From the NCBI RefSeq assembly GCF_000177215.2, contig NZ_CM001368.1, forward strand, positions 2,679,001-2,743,000: DNA of 64,000 nucleotides, written 5' to 3'. Below the pieces are notes generated by a model. It made no database searches. It had not been told where the DNA came from and worked only from the letters and a program-made list of their open reading frames with translations. The stretch is from Solidesulfovibrio carbinoliphilus subsp. oakridgensis (GTDB lineage: Bacteria > Desulfobacterota > Desulfovibrionia > Desulfovibrionales > Desulfovibrionaceae). Positions 8,815 to 16,801 of the stretch are shown piece after piece. Positions within the stretch are counted from its first letter, which is position 1, and the number at the start of each line of letters is the position of its first letter. The translations under genes and the position numbers were made by a program.

Positions 8815-9867
8815 ATGATCGACAGGATTACCGAATACCTCGGCAACGAGGCCGAGTCGCTGCTCTCCCATGTCTGCAAAACCATTCCCAAGGAGCAGCT
8901 CCACCTGCCGGGGCCGAGCTACATCGACGAGATTTTCGTGCACACCGACCGGCCCGTGCCGGTGGTGCGCTCCCTTGCCGACATGCTCGGCCACGGCCGG
9001 CTCGGCGGCACCGGCTTCATGTCGATCCTGCCCGTGGACCAGGGCATCGAACATTCGGCCGGCGCGTCCTTCGCGCCCAATCCCGTCTATTTCGACCCGG
9101 AAAACATCGTGAAGCTGGCCATCGAGGCCGGCTGCAACGCCGTGGCCTCGACCCTTGGTGTCCTCGGGTCCGTGGCCCGCAAATATGCCCACAAGATCCC
9201 CTTCCTGCTGAAAATCAACCACAACGAGCTTCTCTCCCTGCCGGCCATCCACGACCAGACCATGTTCGCCTCCGTGGACCAGGCCTTCGACATGGGCGCC
9301 GTGGCCGTCGGGGCGACGGTCTATTTCGGCGCGCCCGAGTCCCGCCGCCAGATCCAGGAGGTTTCCGAGGCCTTCGCCCGGGCCCACGAGCTCGGCATGG
9401 CCTGCGTCCTGTGGGCCTATCTGCGCAATCCCGGCTTCGTCAAAGACAAGGTCGACTACCACACCGCCGCGGACCTGACCGGCCAGGCCAACCATCTGGC
9501 CGCCACCATCGGCGCCGACGTGGTCAAGCAGAAGCAGGCAACCAACAACGGCGGCTACACGGCCATCGGCTTCGGCAAGACCGACAAGCGGGTCTATTCG
9601 GAACTGACCACCGACCACCCCATCGATCTGGCCCGCTACCAGGTGGCCAACTGCTACATGGGCCGCATAGGCCTCATCAATTCCGGCGGCGCCTCCGGCC
9701 AGGCCGACTTTCCCGAGGCCGTCAAGACGGCGGTCATCAACAAGCGGGCCGGCGGCATGGGCCTCATCTCCGGCCGCAAGGCCTTCCAGCGGCCCATGGA
9801 CGAAGGCGTCAAGCTCTTAAACGCCATCCAGGACGTCTACCTGTGCCAGGACGTGACCGTGGCCTGA
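8815..9867 (+). CDS. fbaB: Class I fructose-bisphosphate aldolase (archaeal/DhnA type)
   Basis: The product is 350 residues. It catalyses reversible cleavage of fructose 1,6-bisphosphate to dihydroxyacetone phosphate and glyceraldehyde 3-phosphate, with a Schiff-base lysine and no metal. Family marks include [30 protein letters not shown], and [15 protein letters not shown], the probable active-site lysine strand. [11 protein letters not shown] is the phosphate-binding loop. Length and order match the DhnA/FbaB family with an N-terminal extension. The ATG has an excellent Shine-Dalgarno (AAAGGAGG). It is likely monocistronic; after it, an inverted repeat (9881-9889/9910-9918) without a T-run may end the transcript. 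Confidence 0.92.
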   Translation: MIDRITEYLGNEAESLLSHVCKTIPKEQLHLPGPSYIDEIFVHTDRPVPVVRSLADMLGHGRLGGTGFMSILPVDQGIEHSAGASFAPNPVYFDPENIVKLAIEAGCNAVASTLGVLGSVARKYAHKIPFLLKINHNELLSLPAIHDQTMFASVDQAFDMGAVAVGATVYFGAPESRRQIQEVSEAFARAHELGMACVLWAYLRNPGFVKDKVDYHTAADLTGQANHLAATIGADVVKQKQATNNGGYTAIGFGKTDKRVYSELTTDHPIDLARYQVANCYMGRIGLINSGGASGQADFPEAVKTAVINKRAGGMGLISGRKAFQRPMDEGVKLLNAIQDVYLCQDVTVA

Positions 9868-10001
9868 GGCGGCCTTTCGTCCGGGGCGGGCCGAGCCGGA
9901 AGGACCGGGCCGCCCCGGCCTTGTAACCTGCCGCCCACCCGCCCCGACCAACCGCGTAACGGACGGCCAAGGCCGTTTAGTTCACGCGGGAGGTCATCCC
10001 A

Positions 10002-10496
10002 ATGAAAAAGTTGCTCTATGGTTTGTTGACGCTGGTGATCCTCATCGGCTCGGCCTATGCCGTGGCCGCCGGCCCGGGTCCTGGCGGCCCCGGCGGCCCG
10101 GGCGGGCCGTTGATCGGCAGGCTGCTGTCGCTTAAGCTGACCGAGGCCCAGAAACACGACGTGGCCGTGCTTCTCAAGAACAATCGCCAAGCCTTCCAGT
10201 CGGCCATGGAGGCCACGCGCGAGGCCTTCGGCTCCATGCGCGACGTCATGCGGAACGATCCGGGCAACGAGCAGCTCGTGCGCCAGGCCAGCCGCAAGGT
10301 CGCGGCCGCCGGCGAAGAGCTGGCCGTGCTCCGGGGCAAGGTGGAAGCGCAGGCCCTGGCCATGCTCACCTCCGAGCAGCGCAAGCAGTGGCAGGAAGCC
10401 GAAGCCGGCATGGGCCCCAGAGCCAAGGAGCGTTTCGATGCAGGCCGCGAGTTGGTCGATACGTGGATTGACACCCACGCCGGCCAGGACAGCTAG
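10002..10496 (+). CDS. Periplasmic Spy/CpxP/ZraP-like LTxxQ protein
   Basis: The product is 164 residues. A signal peptide (MKKLLYGLLTLVILIGSAYAVAA) leads into a glycine/proline-rich linker (GPGGPGGPGGP) and an all-helical domain. That domain has two LTxxQ motifs (LTEAQ near residue 45, LTSEQ near 126), the signature of the CpxP/Spy/ZraP periplasmic superfamily. These proteins act as chaperones or metal-responsive accessory factors in envelope stress. It is the first gene of a tight run with an ECF sigma factor (14-nt gap), an anti-sigma candidate and a second LTxxQ protein. The Shine-Dalgarno is GGGAGGT. There is no cysteine or histidine cluster, so metal binding is not obvious. Confidence 0.8.
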   Translation: MKKLLYGLLTLVILIGSAYAVAAGPGPGGPGGPGGPLIGRLLSLKLTEAQKHDVAVLLKNNRQAFQSAMEATREAFGSMRDVMRNDPGNEQLVRQASRKVAAAGEELAVLRGKVEAQALAMLTSEQRKQWQEAEAGMGPRAKERFDAGRELVDTWIDTHAGQDS

Positions 10497-10509
10497 ACGC
10501 CGGGACGTT

Positions 10510-11100
10510 ATGGCCGAAGCCGTGGTGGACATGGAGGACGCCCTGGTCCTTGCCAAGGTCCGGGAGGGCGACGTGGACGCCTATGCGAGGCTCATGACCA
10601 AGTACCAGGGGCGGGTGTCCGGCATCGTGTCCGGGCACGCGCCCCGGGACCGGGTGGCCGAGCTGACCCACGAGGCCTTTGTCCGGGCCTACCGGTCCCT
10701 GCCCGGCTACCGGGGGGACAGCCCCTTCGGCCACTGGCTGGCCAAGGTGGCGGTCAGGACCTGCCACGACTTCTGGCGGGCCGAGTACCGCCGGCGCGAG
10801 CGGCCCGAAAGCGAACTTTCAGACGAGTGCCGGGCCTTCGCCGAGGAGGCCGCGGCCCTCGAGACCAGCGAAGCGGCCGAAGAAACGGCCTCGCGGCGGG
10901 AGGCCAGGGAACTTTTGGCCTGGGCCATGGACCGGCTCTCGCCCACGGACCGGATGGTGGTGACGCTCACCCACCTCGAGGAGCGCTCCGTGGCCGAAGC
11001 CGCGGAAATGCTCGGCATAAGCGTCCCCAACGTCAAGGTGCGGGCCTTTCGGGCCAGAAAGAAACTTCGGGAAATCTTGGGCGGCGTCTTTGGCGCGTAA
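10510..11100 (+). CDS. ECF-family RNA polymerase sigma factor
   Basis: The product is 196 residues. Region 2 is visible as DAYARLMTKYQGRVSGIV followed by ELTHEAFVRAYRSLPGYRGDSPFGHWLAKVAVR. Region 4 is LSPTDRMVVTLTHLEERSVAEAAEMLGISVPNVKVRAFRARKKLREIL, containing the helix-turn-helix. This is the two-domain layout of group 4 sigma factors, which direct polymerase to stress promoters when their anti-sigma factor releases them. The frame is open upstream to 10438 inside the previous gene; I chose the ATG at 10510, just after that gene's stop. It lies upstream of a one-TM protein that probably holds it at the membrane. Confidence 0.93.
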   Translation: MAEAVVDMEDALVLAKVREGDVDAYARLMTKYQGRVSGIVSGHAPRDRVAELTHEAFVRAYRSLPGYRGDSPFGHWLAKVAVRTCHDFWRAEYRRRERPESELSDECRAFAEEAAALETSEAAEETASRREARELLAWAMDRLSPTDRMVVTLTHLEERSVAEAAEMLGISVPNVKVRAFRARKKLREILGGVFGA

Positions 11101-11110
11101 GGAGGAATCC

Positions 11111-11416
11111 ATGGACGGAGAAAACACACGGCGCATGGACCGCCTGGAAGCGGTGCTGCGAGCGGCCCACGCCGGACGGGACATCCCGGCCCCGGACCAG
11201 GCGATGGTGGCCTCGGTGTTGGCCGCGATCAAGGCCGCGCCCCCGGCCGAGCCCGCCAACGGCATCCTGTGGCGCATGGCCGCTGGCGCGGGCTTTCTGG
11301 CCGCGGCCATGGTCCTTTTCGCCCTGGTCTTCGGCTCGGGCTTCGAAGAGGAGATCGGGCGCGCCCTCTTTTACGATCCGAACGGCCAGGTCCTGGTCTC
11401 CATGCTCGGGGTGTAG
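11111..11416 (+). CDS. One-TM protein, probable anti-sigma factor (CnrY-like arrangement)
   Basis: The product is 101 residues: a charged N-terminal cytosolic part (about 1-52), one membrane helix (about 54-77, GILWRMAAGAGFLAAAMVLFALVF) and a very short periplasmic tail. It starts 10 nt after the ECF sigma stop with an ideal GGAGGAATCC leader, so the two are co-translated or nearly so. Size, topology and position match short anti-sigma factors such as CnrY, whose cytosolic segment sequesters the sigma factor. I see no zinc-binding HxxxCxxC motif, so it is not of the ZAS type. Function is inferred from context. Confidence 0.65.
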   Translation: MDGENTRRMDRLEAVLRAAHAGRDIPAPDQAMVASVLAAIKAAPPAEPANGILWRMAAGAGFLAAAMVLFALVFGSGFEEEIGRALFYDPNGQVLVSMLGV

Positions 11417-11425
11417 GGTGCGGCA

Positions 11426-12034
11426 ATGAACCCCACGGTAACCAAGATCATGGCCGGACTGGTCCTTTTCGCCTCGGGCACGGTGATGGGCTTTTTCGGG
11501 GCCCGGTTTCTGGCCGAACGGGGCCGGCTGGCCCTGCTCCACGGCGACCCCCGGCAATTCTCGGAGATGGTCGTGCGCCGCCTGTCCGACGACCTGGACC
11601 TGACCAAGGCCCAGCGGGAAAAGCTGCGGCCCATCATCCGCAAGACCTCCGAACGGATGATCGAGATCCGCCGGGAGCAGGAACCCAAGGTCCGCGAGGC
11701 CATCGAAAACAGCATCACCGAGACCAAGGCCATCCTGACCCCCGAGCAGCGGGAGAAGTTCACGGCCCTCATGGAACGGCTCCAGGAGCGGCGCAGGGCC
11801 CTGGAACGCTTCGGCCCGCCGCCCCCGCCGCCCGGGTTCGGCGGCTTTCCGCCGCCCCCGCCCGGCATGGCGGGCGGGCCGCCCCCGCCCGGATTCGAGG
11901 GATATCCGCCCCTGCCGCCGGAATACGGCCGGATGCCGCCGCCGGCCCCCGGGTCCCGGCCGCCCCAGGCCTCCCCGGCCCCCGACGCCGAGGCTCCCGA
12001 CGCGGCGAAAACGCCCGGAGAAACCCGGCAATAA
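11426..12034 (+). CDS. Membrane-anchored periplasmic LTxxQ protein with proline-rich tail (CnrX/Metal_resist-like)
   Basis: The product is 202 residues. An N-terminal anchor (about 7-28, KIMAGLVLFASGTVMGFFGA) is followed by a four-helix-type region with two LTxxQ motifs (LTKAQ near 59, LTPEQ near 108). A long proline/glycine-rich tail (about 130-200, repeated PPPPPGFGGFPP) is compositionally unlike the rest. The fold class is that of CnrX, ZraP and CpxP. In CnrYXH systems the anchored sensor pulls on the anti-sigma factor; the same layout here suggests this is the sensor. Metal ligands typical of CnrX (several His) are not evident, so the stimulus may differ. It starts 9 nt after the anti-sigma stop. 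Confidence 0.7.
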   Translation: MNPTVTKIMAGLVLFASGTVMGFFGARFLAERGRLALLHGDPRQFSEMVVRRLSDDLDLTKAQREKLRPIIRKTSERMIEIRREQEPKVREAIENSITETKAILTPEQREKFTALMERLQERRRALERFGPPPPPPGFGGFPPPPPGMAGGPPPPGFEGYPPLPPEYGRMPPPAPGSRPPQASPAPDAEAPDAAKTPGETRQ

Positions 12035-12168
12035 TCGGTTCCTCGTTCCCTTTTGTCCCGCGATCTGGCAATACTGACGCTGACCCCGGGCGGGCCGGAA
12101 ACCTCCGGCCCGCCCCAATCCCAACCACGCCGCCCCGCCCGGGGCGCACCGTGCCAAGGAGGAGCGTC

Positions 12169-12876
12169 ATGCCAGCGCCACGCGCCACAGCTTTTTCCCG
12201 CCGCGATATGCTTCGCCTGACCGCCACCGCCGGACTCGTGTTCCTGGCCGGCGGCATGATCCTGCCTGGAAACGCCCAGGCCGAAACCTTTGCCATGCCC
12301 CCCCTGCCCTACCCGGAAAACGCCCTCGAACCGGTCATCTCGGCCCGCACCGTGAGCTTCCACTACGGCAAGCACGAGAAGGCCTATTTCGACAACGCCA
12401 ACAAGCTGGTGGCCGACACGCCGCTGGCCGGGCAGCCCCTGGAAAAGGTCTTCCTGGAAGCGGGCAAGGACCCGAAGATGGTCGGGCTTTTCAACAACAC
12501 CGCCCAGGCCTGGAACCACGTCTTCTACTGGAACGGCCTCAAAGCCGGCGGCCCCGCCCCCTCGGGCAAGCTGGCCAAGGCCATCGACGCCTCCTTCGGA
12601 AGCCTCGACGGCTGCAAAAAAGCCCTGAGCGAAGCCGCCGCCACCCAGTTCGGCAGCGGCTGGGCCTGGCTCGTGGCCGGTCCGGACGGCAAGCTCAAGG
12701 TCGTCAAGACCGGCAACGCCGGCAATCCCCTGCAGGAAGGCCTCAAACCCCTGTGGACCCTCGACGTCTGGGAACACGCCTACTATCTGGACTACCAGAA
12801 CCGGCGCCCGGAATATATCCAGGCCGTGCTCGACAAGCTCGTGAACTGGGATTTCGTGGCCAAGAACTTGGGGTAG
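12169..12876 (+). CDS. sodB: Tat-exported iron superoxide dismutase
   Basis: The product is 235 residues. It converts superoxide to oxygen and hydrogen peroxide. Metal ligands are in place: His65 (SFHYGKH), His117 (AWNHVFYW), Asp199 and His203 (DVWEHAYYLDYQ). Gln113 and FGSGWAWL fit the iron type. The N-terminus has SRRDMLRL followed by a hydrophobic stretch and NAQA, a twin-arginine signal, so the enzyme should act in the periplasm. The start at 12169 has AAGGAGG; the reading frame itself continues far upstream without meaning. It follows the ECF/LTxxQ genes by 134 bp and may belong to their stress response. A dispersed repeat follows the stop. Confidence 0.93.
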   Translation: MPAPRATAFSRRDMLRLTATAGLVFLAGGMILPGNAQAETFAMPPLPYPENALEPVISARTVSFHYGKHEKAYFDNANKLVADTPLAGQPLEKVFLEAGKDPKMVGLFNNTAQAWNHVFYWNGLKAGGPAPSGKLAKAIDASFGSLDGCKKALSEAAATQFGSGWAWLVAGPDGKLKVVKTGNAGNPLQEGLKPLWTLDVWEHAYYLDYQNRRPEYIQAVLDKLVNWDFVAKNLG

Positions 12877-12903
12877 AGCGAAAGCGAAGAGAAGAGAAGA
12901 AAA

Positions 12904-12947
12904 GATGCCTCCGGCGGCCGGGGGGGATCATCCCCCCCGGACCCCCC
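12904..12947 (+). repeat. Dispersed 3'-end hairpin repeat, copy 3 (forward)
   Basis: Full core GATGCCTCCGGCGGCC plus GGGGGGGATCATCCCCCCC and GGACCCCCC, preceded by a purine leader (gaagagaagagaagaaaa) right after the sodB stop. The convergent gene at 12963 ends only 15 bp away and has no reverse copy, so this is a single-sided element. Confidence 0.85.
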
Positions 12948-12962
12948 GGAAAGGAGGCGGGG

Positions 12963-13790
12963 CTAGCTTCCGGCGGCGGCCTGCACCTTGCCGGTTTCGG
13001 TGGCCGAAGGCCGGCTGACGATGTTGCCAAGCGCGACCTTCCCGTCGCCCACCACCAATGCGGCGGCGTCCGCGCCCGAACACCGGACCACCGAGGCCAC
13101 GGCCACGGGCAGCCCGGATTCGTCGTGCACGGCCACGGCCGCGCCCGTGGCCAGCCCGTGCTCCGTGCCGAGTCCAAAGGAAATCAGCAGCCCGTCCGGA
13201 GTCTTCTTGGTCATGTAGACCACGGCCTTGCCTTCCCGCTTCCAGATCGCCTCCACCCGCCGCGACGTCAGGAAAACACAGAAGCCGACCAACATGGCCG
13301 CCACCAGGCCGCCGGCCGCCACGGCCAGAGGGGGGAGGCCGAACGCCCGTCTGATGCGCGAGTGGGAAGCGGCATTGAGGGCCGCTTGGTCCGGGAACAC
13401 CAGGAGGGTGAAGATCTGGGCCGGCGCGGCGGTATCGCCCGACGGGCCGCGAAGGGTGATTGTGGCCGTGCCCGGGGAGACGTCCGGAGCGGCCTTGACC
13501 AGGGCCAGCCACATGCGGTTGCCCAACCAGAATCCCTGGGCCTGGGTGGAGAGCTCCAGGGACAGGCCGGGATGGTCGGTGGTCGCCCGCATGGCCGAGG
13601 CGTCGGAGGCGTCGGGCGGCATGGGACCGGAAAGATTTTCCGTGCCGCCGGCCAGGATGGAGAAGGTGTTGGGCCCTGTATGCATACTGTTGACAAAGCT
13701 GTCGGCCAGGGCCAGGCCGGCGCACAGGCAGCACAGGGTGGCCAGCCACCCGAGGAGGCTGCGCGTGCGCAATAGGCGCTGTTCCGTCAT
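12963..13790 (-). CDS. Membrane protein of unknown function, periplasmic domain plus one TM
   Basis: The product is 275 residues. A signal-like N-terminus (LLGWLATLCCLCAGLALA) precedes an extracytoplasmic region rich in beta-type segments (ALADSFVNSMHTGPNTFSIL onward). One membrane helix follows (about 152-172, PLAVAAGGLVAAMLVGFCVFL), then a cytosolic tail with repeated glycine/valine turns that may be a small beta-barrel. I do not recognise the family. Its start overlaps the preceding small membrane gene by 4 nt (ATGA), so the two are translationally coupled and probably work together as the last genes of the UspA-led run. Confidence 0.7.
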   Translation of the reverse strand: MTEQRLLRTRSLLGWLATLCCLCAGLALADSFVNSMHTGPNTFSILAGGTENLSGPMPPDASDASAMRATTDHPGLSLELSTQAQGFWLGNRMWLALVKAAPDVSPGTATITLRGPSGDTAAPAQIFTLLVFPDQAALNAASHSRIRRAFGLPPLAVAAGGLVAAMLVGFCVFLTSRRVEAIWKREGKAVVYMTKKTPDGLLISFGLGTEHGLATGAAVAVHDESGLPVAVASVVRCSGADAAALVVGDGKVALGNIVSRPSATETGKVQAAAGS

Positions 13791-14050
13791 GCGGTCGCCT
13801 TCTCCGATGTCTCGGTCGGACGTTCGCGGAATCGGCGGATGGCCACGAGGCCGGCGATCACGGTGGGAAGAAGCATGGTGAAAAACGCCTTCATGAAAAC
13901 GATTGTGTAATTGTCCGGATCCCGTGAGGCCATATAGATGGAAACGGTCACCTCGGCAAGCACGGCCACGTCCATGACGATGACGGTCAGACGCTGGCGG
14001 GTGTTCAATTCCGAGGCCGGGTGGGCGGAGCGGTCGAAAATAAGCGACAT
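13787..14050 (-). CDS. Small two-TM membrane protein
   Basis: The product is 87 residues with two predicted membrane helices (about 22-42, LTVIVMDVAVLAEVTVSIYMA, and 52-70, FMKAFFTMLLPTVIAGLVA) and a charged C-terminus. The Shine-Dalgarno AAAAGGAGCC precedes the ATG at 14050. It overlaps the 275-residue membrane protein gene by 4 nt and follows the DUF4881 lipoprotein by 73 bp on the same strand. No family is recognised; context places it in the membrane complex encoded by this run. Confidence 0.7.
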   Translation of the reverse strand: MSLIFDRSAHPASELNTRQRLTVIVMDVAVLAEVTVSIYMASRDPDNYTIVFMKAFFTMLLPTVIAGLVAIRRFRERPTETSEKATA

Positions 14051-14123
14051 GGCGGGCTCCTTTTGCAGAGGGCCGCCCCGGCCCGCATTTCGCGGAACCG
14101 GGACGGCTTGGCGGGGTGTGGGG

Positions 14124-14729
14124 TTATTTCTTGAAGATGTTGGTCGAGGTCACGTTCATCACGCGAAGCGCCGTGCCTTCGGTCTTGAAGTAGATGCGCA
14201 CGATGTCGCCGGCGTCCCAGGCCGAGGCCGGAAGCGCCAGGTATTCTTCGGGCGGGATGAAGGACACGAGCATCTTCTGGGAACCGGAGTAGATGGTGAC
14301 AAGCTTCTTGTCCTTGTCCACCACCGGAAACTTCTTGGCCTTTTCCGTGGTCGCGTCAAAGACGAGCGGGTGCTTGGAATCGATGCCCTGCTGCTTGTCC
14401 ACGATCTGGATGGGGATGGTCTCGAAGTTCTGCTTCTTGGGATCGTAGAGCACGATCTCGCCCTTGTCGGTATCAAGCTTCATACGCAGGCCGGCCTTGG
14501 GCTCCTGGCCCATGTCCTGCGGGTCGGTCGGATAGGTGAATGTGATGGCCGGCAACTTGAAGTCGCCCTTGGCCGGGTCCGTCGACATGTTGGGGATCAT
14601 GGTAATGAGCTTTTTTTCCTTGTCGATGGCCACTGTGCGGCCCTGATCGACCTTGCCGTAATCCACGCAGCCGGCCAGGAAGACGACGGCCAGGGCGGCC
14701 AGCAGCAACTTTGTGAACATTGTACGCAT
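14124..14729 (-). CDS. DUF4881-type lipoprotein (DVU0148-like)
   Basis: The product is 201 residues. The signal peptide ends in a lipobox, VFLAGC, with Cys21 as the lipid site. The mature part is beta-rich with many lysine/aspartate turns (TVAIDKEKKLITMIPNM, YPTDPQDMGQEP, KFPVVDKDKKLVTIYSG). I recognise it as the lipoprotein that stands beside the TauE-like permease in desulfovibrios. AAAGGAG precedes the ATG. Four or more genes on this strand are spaced 17-73 bp apart, so it is read from the UspA end. Its role is unknown; a periplasmic partner of the permease is a reasonable inference. Confidence 0.85.
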   Translation of the reverse strand: MRTMFTKLLLAALAVVFLAGCVDYGKVDQGRTVAIDKEKKLITMIPNMSTDPAKGDFKLPAITFTYPTDPQDMGQEPKAGLRMKLDTDKGEIVLYDPKKQNFETIPIQIVDKQQGIDSKHPLVFDATTEKAKKFPVVDKDKKLVTIYSGSQKMLVSFIPPEEYLALPASAWDAGDIVRIYFKTEGTALRVMNVTSTNIFKK

Positions 14730-14757
14730 GGTATTCTCCTTTGCGTGGGCTGTTGTC

Positions 14758-15819
14758 CTAAGCCGTGTTCTTGGCAGCCTTGCGCCGCAACTCTTCCTTG
14801 GCGCCTTGGACCATCTTGACGGTGATGTAGATGGCCATGGCGGAGACCAACCCCAGGATGAGGTACGTGGCGATTTCGTTGCAGATGTAGGAAACCGACG
14901 GAATGTAGACCGGGATGAGCTTCAAAAGGATGGAGACGGCGCAGCCGATGACGGCCAGGCCGAAGGCGATGCGGATGCCGTAGCCCTTGATGTACTTGGT
15001 GGCCACGGCCCCGACCTGGGCGCCCATGGCTGCGCCGATCAGCATGACGATGGCGGCTACGAGTTCGGTGCGGCCCTTGTAGGTGTAGGAGGCCGCGCCG
15101 TAGAGGCCGGAGATGGCGACTTCGAACAGGTCGGTGCCGACGGCCACGTGGGTCGGGCAGCCGACGAGGTAGATCAGGGCGGGCATGCGGATAAGACCGC
15201 CGCCGATGCCGAGGATGCCGGCCATCCAGCCAGTGAAGAAGCTGACGGCGATGGGCAGCCAGGCGGAACAGTAGATGCCGGCCACTTCGAGGTGGATCAT
15301 GGGCGGAATCTTGATCTTGTGCAGGGTCTTGTGCCACTCAAGGCCCGTGGACAGCTTGTCCACTTCCAGGCCGGCGGCCAGGGCGGCCCGATCCTTGGCC
15401 CGGCGCTTGGCCACGTCGGCGAAGACCATCCAGGTGATAAAGGCCAGAAGCGCCAGATAAATCCAGCGCACGACCATGTCGACCTTGCCGATCCGCTCCA
15501 GCCACATGATCATCTGGGCCCCGACCTCAAAGCCCGCGATGGTGCCAAAGAGCATGATGAAGCCGAGTTTGTAGTCCACGTTGCCGAATTTGCCGTGGCG
15601 CATGGTGGAAATGAGCGATTTCCCGGCCATATGGGCGATATCGGTGCCGATGGCGAAGGCCATGGGGAAGCCGAGGATGTTAAGCCCCGGTGTGACCATC
15701 CAGGCGCCGCCCATGCCGAAGAAGCCGCCGATGACACCGACGCCGATGCCAAGGATGATAAGGCCGGGCCAGAAGATATTGACGCCCGCAATGGGCATGA
15801 GGATATAAAGCCAGTCCAT
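14758..15819 (-). CDS. TauE/SafE-family anion permease (DVU0149-like)
   Basis: The product is 353 residues with about eight membrane helices. Family features include the first-half GVGVIGGFFGMGGAWMVTP and the second-half repeat GILGIGGGLIRMPALIYLVG, the paired G-rich motifs of TauE/SafE proteins, which export sulfite, sulfonates or related anions. A long hydrophilic loop (about 140-180) separates the halves. In a sulfate reducer a sulfur-anion substrate is plausible but unproven. It is flanked by the DUF4881 lipoprotein (28-nt gap) and the DVU0150-like protein (30-nt gap), with good Shine-Dalgarno sequences, as one transcript. Confidence 0.88.
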   Translation of the reverse strand: MDWLYILMPIAGVNIFWPGLIILGIGVGVIGGFFGMGGAWMVTPGLNILGFPMAFAIGTDIAHMAGKSLISTMRHGKFGNVDYKLGFIMLFGTIAGFEVGAQMIMWLERIGKVDMVVRWIYLALLAFITWMVFADVAKRRAKDRAALAAGLEVDKLSTGLEWHKTLHKIKIPPMIHLEVAGIYCSAWLPIAVSFFTGWMAGILGIGGGLIRMPALIYLVGCPTHVAVGTDLFEVAISGLYGAASYTYKGRTELVAAIVMLIGAAMGAQVGAVATKYIKGYGIRIAFGLAVIGCAVSILLKLIPVYIPSVSYICNEIATYLILGLVSAMAIYITVKMVQGAKEELRRKAAKNTA

Positions 15820-15849
15820 GTCGTGCTCCTTTATGCTTGGGCGTCCGGT

Positions 15850-16146
15850 TTAATGTTCGGCCAGTTCGCGCGACTTGAGGTCGATGCCGATGAAATGCAT
15901 GATGATGTCCGCCAACACGCCGAAGATGACACCGATAAGCGGAATGAGGATGACGGTCAGGATGGTGAAGTAGAGGTGGGACTCGTTGTAGAGGCTGGCC
16001 CACCAGGCCATGATGCCGGTCAGCTTGCGGGTGTCGGCCACGATGACGATGGGAGCCCCGCCGCCGCCGGCGGCAAAAGCCATGGCCGGCGCCAGCAACA
16101 GAAAGGTGGTCAGTCCTGCGAGAAGAGCCTTCATTTTCGTGCGCAT
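15850..16146 (-). CDS. DVU0150-family small membrane protein
   Basis: The product is 98 residues. A signal peptide or first TM (MKALLAGLTTFLLLAPAMAFA) is followed by a short glycine-rich extracytoplasmic part, then a second helix (about 60-82, HLYFTILTVILIPLIGVIFGVL) and a short charged tail. This matches the small protein that accompanies the TauE-like permease in desulfovibrios. It may be an accessory subunit of the permease; no catalytic residues are visible. It lies between the UspA and permease genes with gaps of 17 and 30 nt. Confidence 0.8.
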   Translation of the reverse strand: MRTKMKALLAGLTTFLLLAPAMAFAAGGGGAPIVIVADTRKLTGIMAWWASLYNESHLYFTILTVILIPLIGVIFGVLADIIMHFIGIDLKSRELAEH

Positions 16147-16163
16147 GATGTTTCCCCTTTACA

Positions 16164-16580
16164 TTAACGGATCACAAGCACCGAACAGGGCGCGTGGGAG
16201 ACGACGCGACTGGCCACGCTGCCGATGAGGAAGCGGGACAGGCCTGATTTCCCCTGATGCCCCATGACGATCAGATCGAATTTTCCGGACTCGGCCTGGC
16301 TGATGATCAGGTTGGCCGGAGACACCCCCTGCTCGACTACGACGCTGGCCTCGACTTCCGCGGCCTTGGCCTTGGCCGCATAGCCCTCGGCGGCTTTCTT
16401 GGCGGCTTGGAAAAGTTTGTCGGTCACGGCCGTCGTGTCCATATAGTCGCCGATATCCATGAAATCTTCGGCCACGGTCATGATGGTCAGGGCTGCTGTC
16501 TGGTGTTTGGCCAAAAGCAGGGCCTTTTCCAGTACCTTCGTTGCGAATGGGGATTGATCCAGAGCAACCAGAATCCGCAT
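16164..16580 (-). CDS. Universal stress protein (UspA family)
   Basis: The product is 138 residues, one complete Usp domain. It begins MRILVALDQSPFATKVLEKAL and has an ATP-binding-type G-rich loop, GHQGKSGLSRFLIGSVASRVVSHAPCSVLVIR, corresponding to Gx2Gx9GS. It is therefore probably of the nucleotide-binding class. It is the first gene of the minus-strand run, 48 bp downstream of the predicted transcription start of a sigma-54 promoter at 16639-16654. The Shine-Dalgarno is AAAGGAGGTGAG. It could tune or report on the energy state for the permease complex; that is inference. Confidence 0.9.
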   Translation of the reverse strand: MRILVALDQSPFATKVLEKALLLAKHQTAALTIMTVAEDFMDIGDYMDTTAVTDKLFQAAKKAAEGYAAKAKAAEVEASVVVEQGVSPANLIISQAESGKFDLIVMGHQGKSGLSRFLIGSVASRVVSHAPCSVLVIR

Positions 16581-16638
16581 TATCTCACCTCCTTTAAGCG
16601 TTGTGCCGCCATGCCGGGCACGGCAACGCGCCTCTTAA

Positions 16639-16654
16639 AGCAAGGCCTGTGCCT
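16639..16654 (-). promoter_or_regulatory. Sigma-54 (-24/-12) promoter for the UspA-permease operon
   Basis: On the minus strand the sequence is AGGCAC-AGGCC-TTGCT. It matches the consensus TGGCAC-N5-TTGCW at all positions but the first, with the invariant GG and GC dinucleotides at correct spacing. Transcription would start near 16628, about 48 nt before the UspA ATG. The gene for a sigma-54 activator is divergently placed just upstream. Confidence 0.8.
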
Positions 16655-16708
16655 GCGTGATTATCCAATTGAAATTATGATATTTTTGTTTTTAGTGAAA
16701 AAAAGCGC

Positions 16709-16739
16709 TTGACAGCCTCGCGGTTTTCTTGCGCATAAA
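16709..16739 (+). promoter_or_regulatory. Probable sigma-70-type promoter of the sigma-54 activator gene
   Basis: A perfect TTGACA (16709-16714) is followed after 18-19 nt by GCATAAA (16733-16739), a moderate -10. The start would lie near 16746, about 56 nt before the activator ATG. The whole intergenic region here is markedly AT-rich against its surroundings. Confidence 0.5.
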
Positions 16740-16758
16740 GAGCGCCAGATCGGGGGAA

Positions 16759-16775
16759 TTGCGCCAATCGCGCAA
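16759..16775. promoter_or_regulatory. Inverted repeat, candidate activator site
   Basis: TTGCGC-CAATC-GCGCAA is a perfect 6-bp inverted repeat with a 5-bp spacer. A related sequence, TTGCGC then GCGCCA, lies at about 16729-16746. The sites stand 75-135 bp upstream of the sigma-54 promoter, the usual place for an enhancer-binding protein, and also fall in the leader of the activator gene, which would permit autoregulation. Confidence 0.4.
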
Positions 16776-16801
16776 GGAAAGTCCCCGAAGGAGAAGCCGC
16801 G

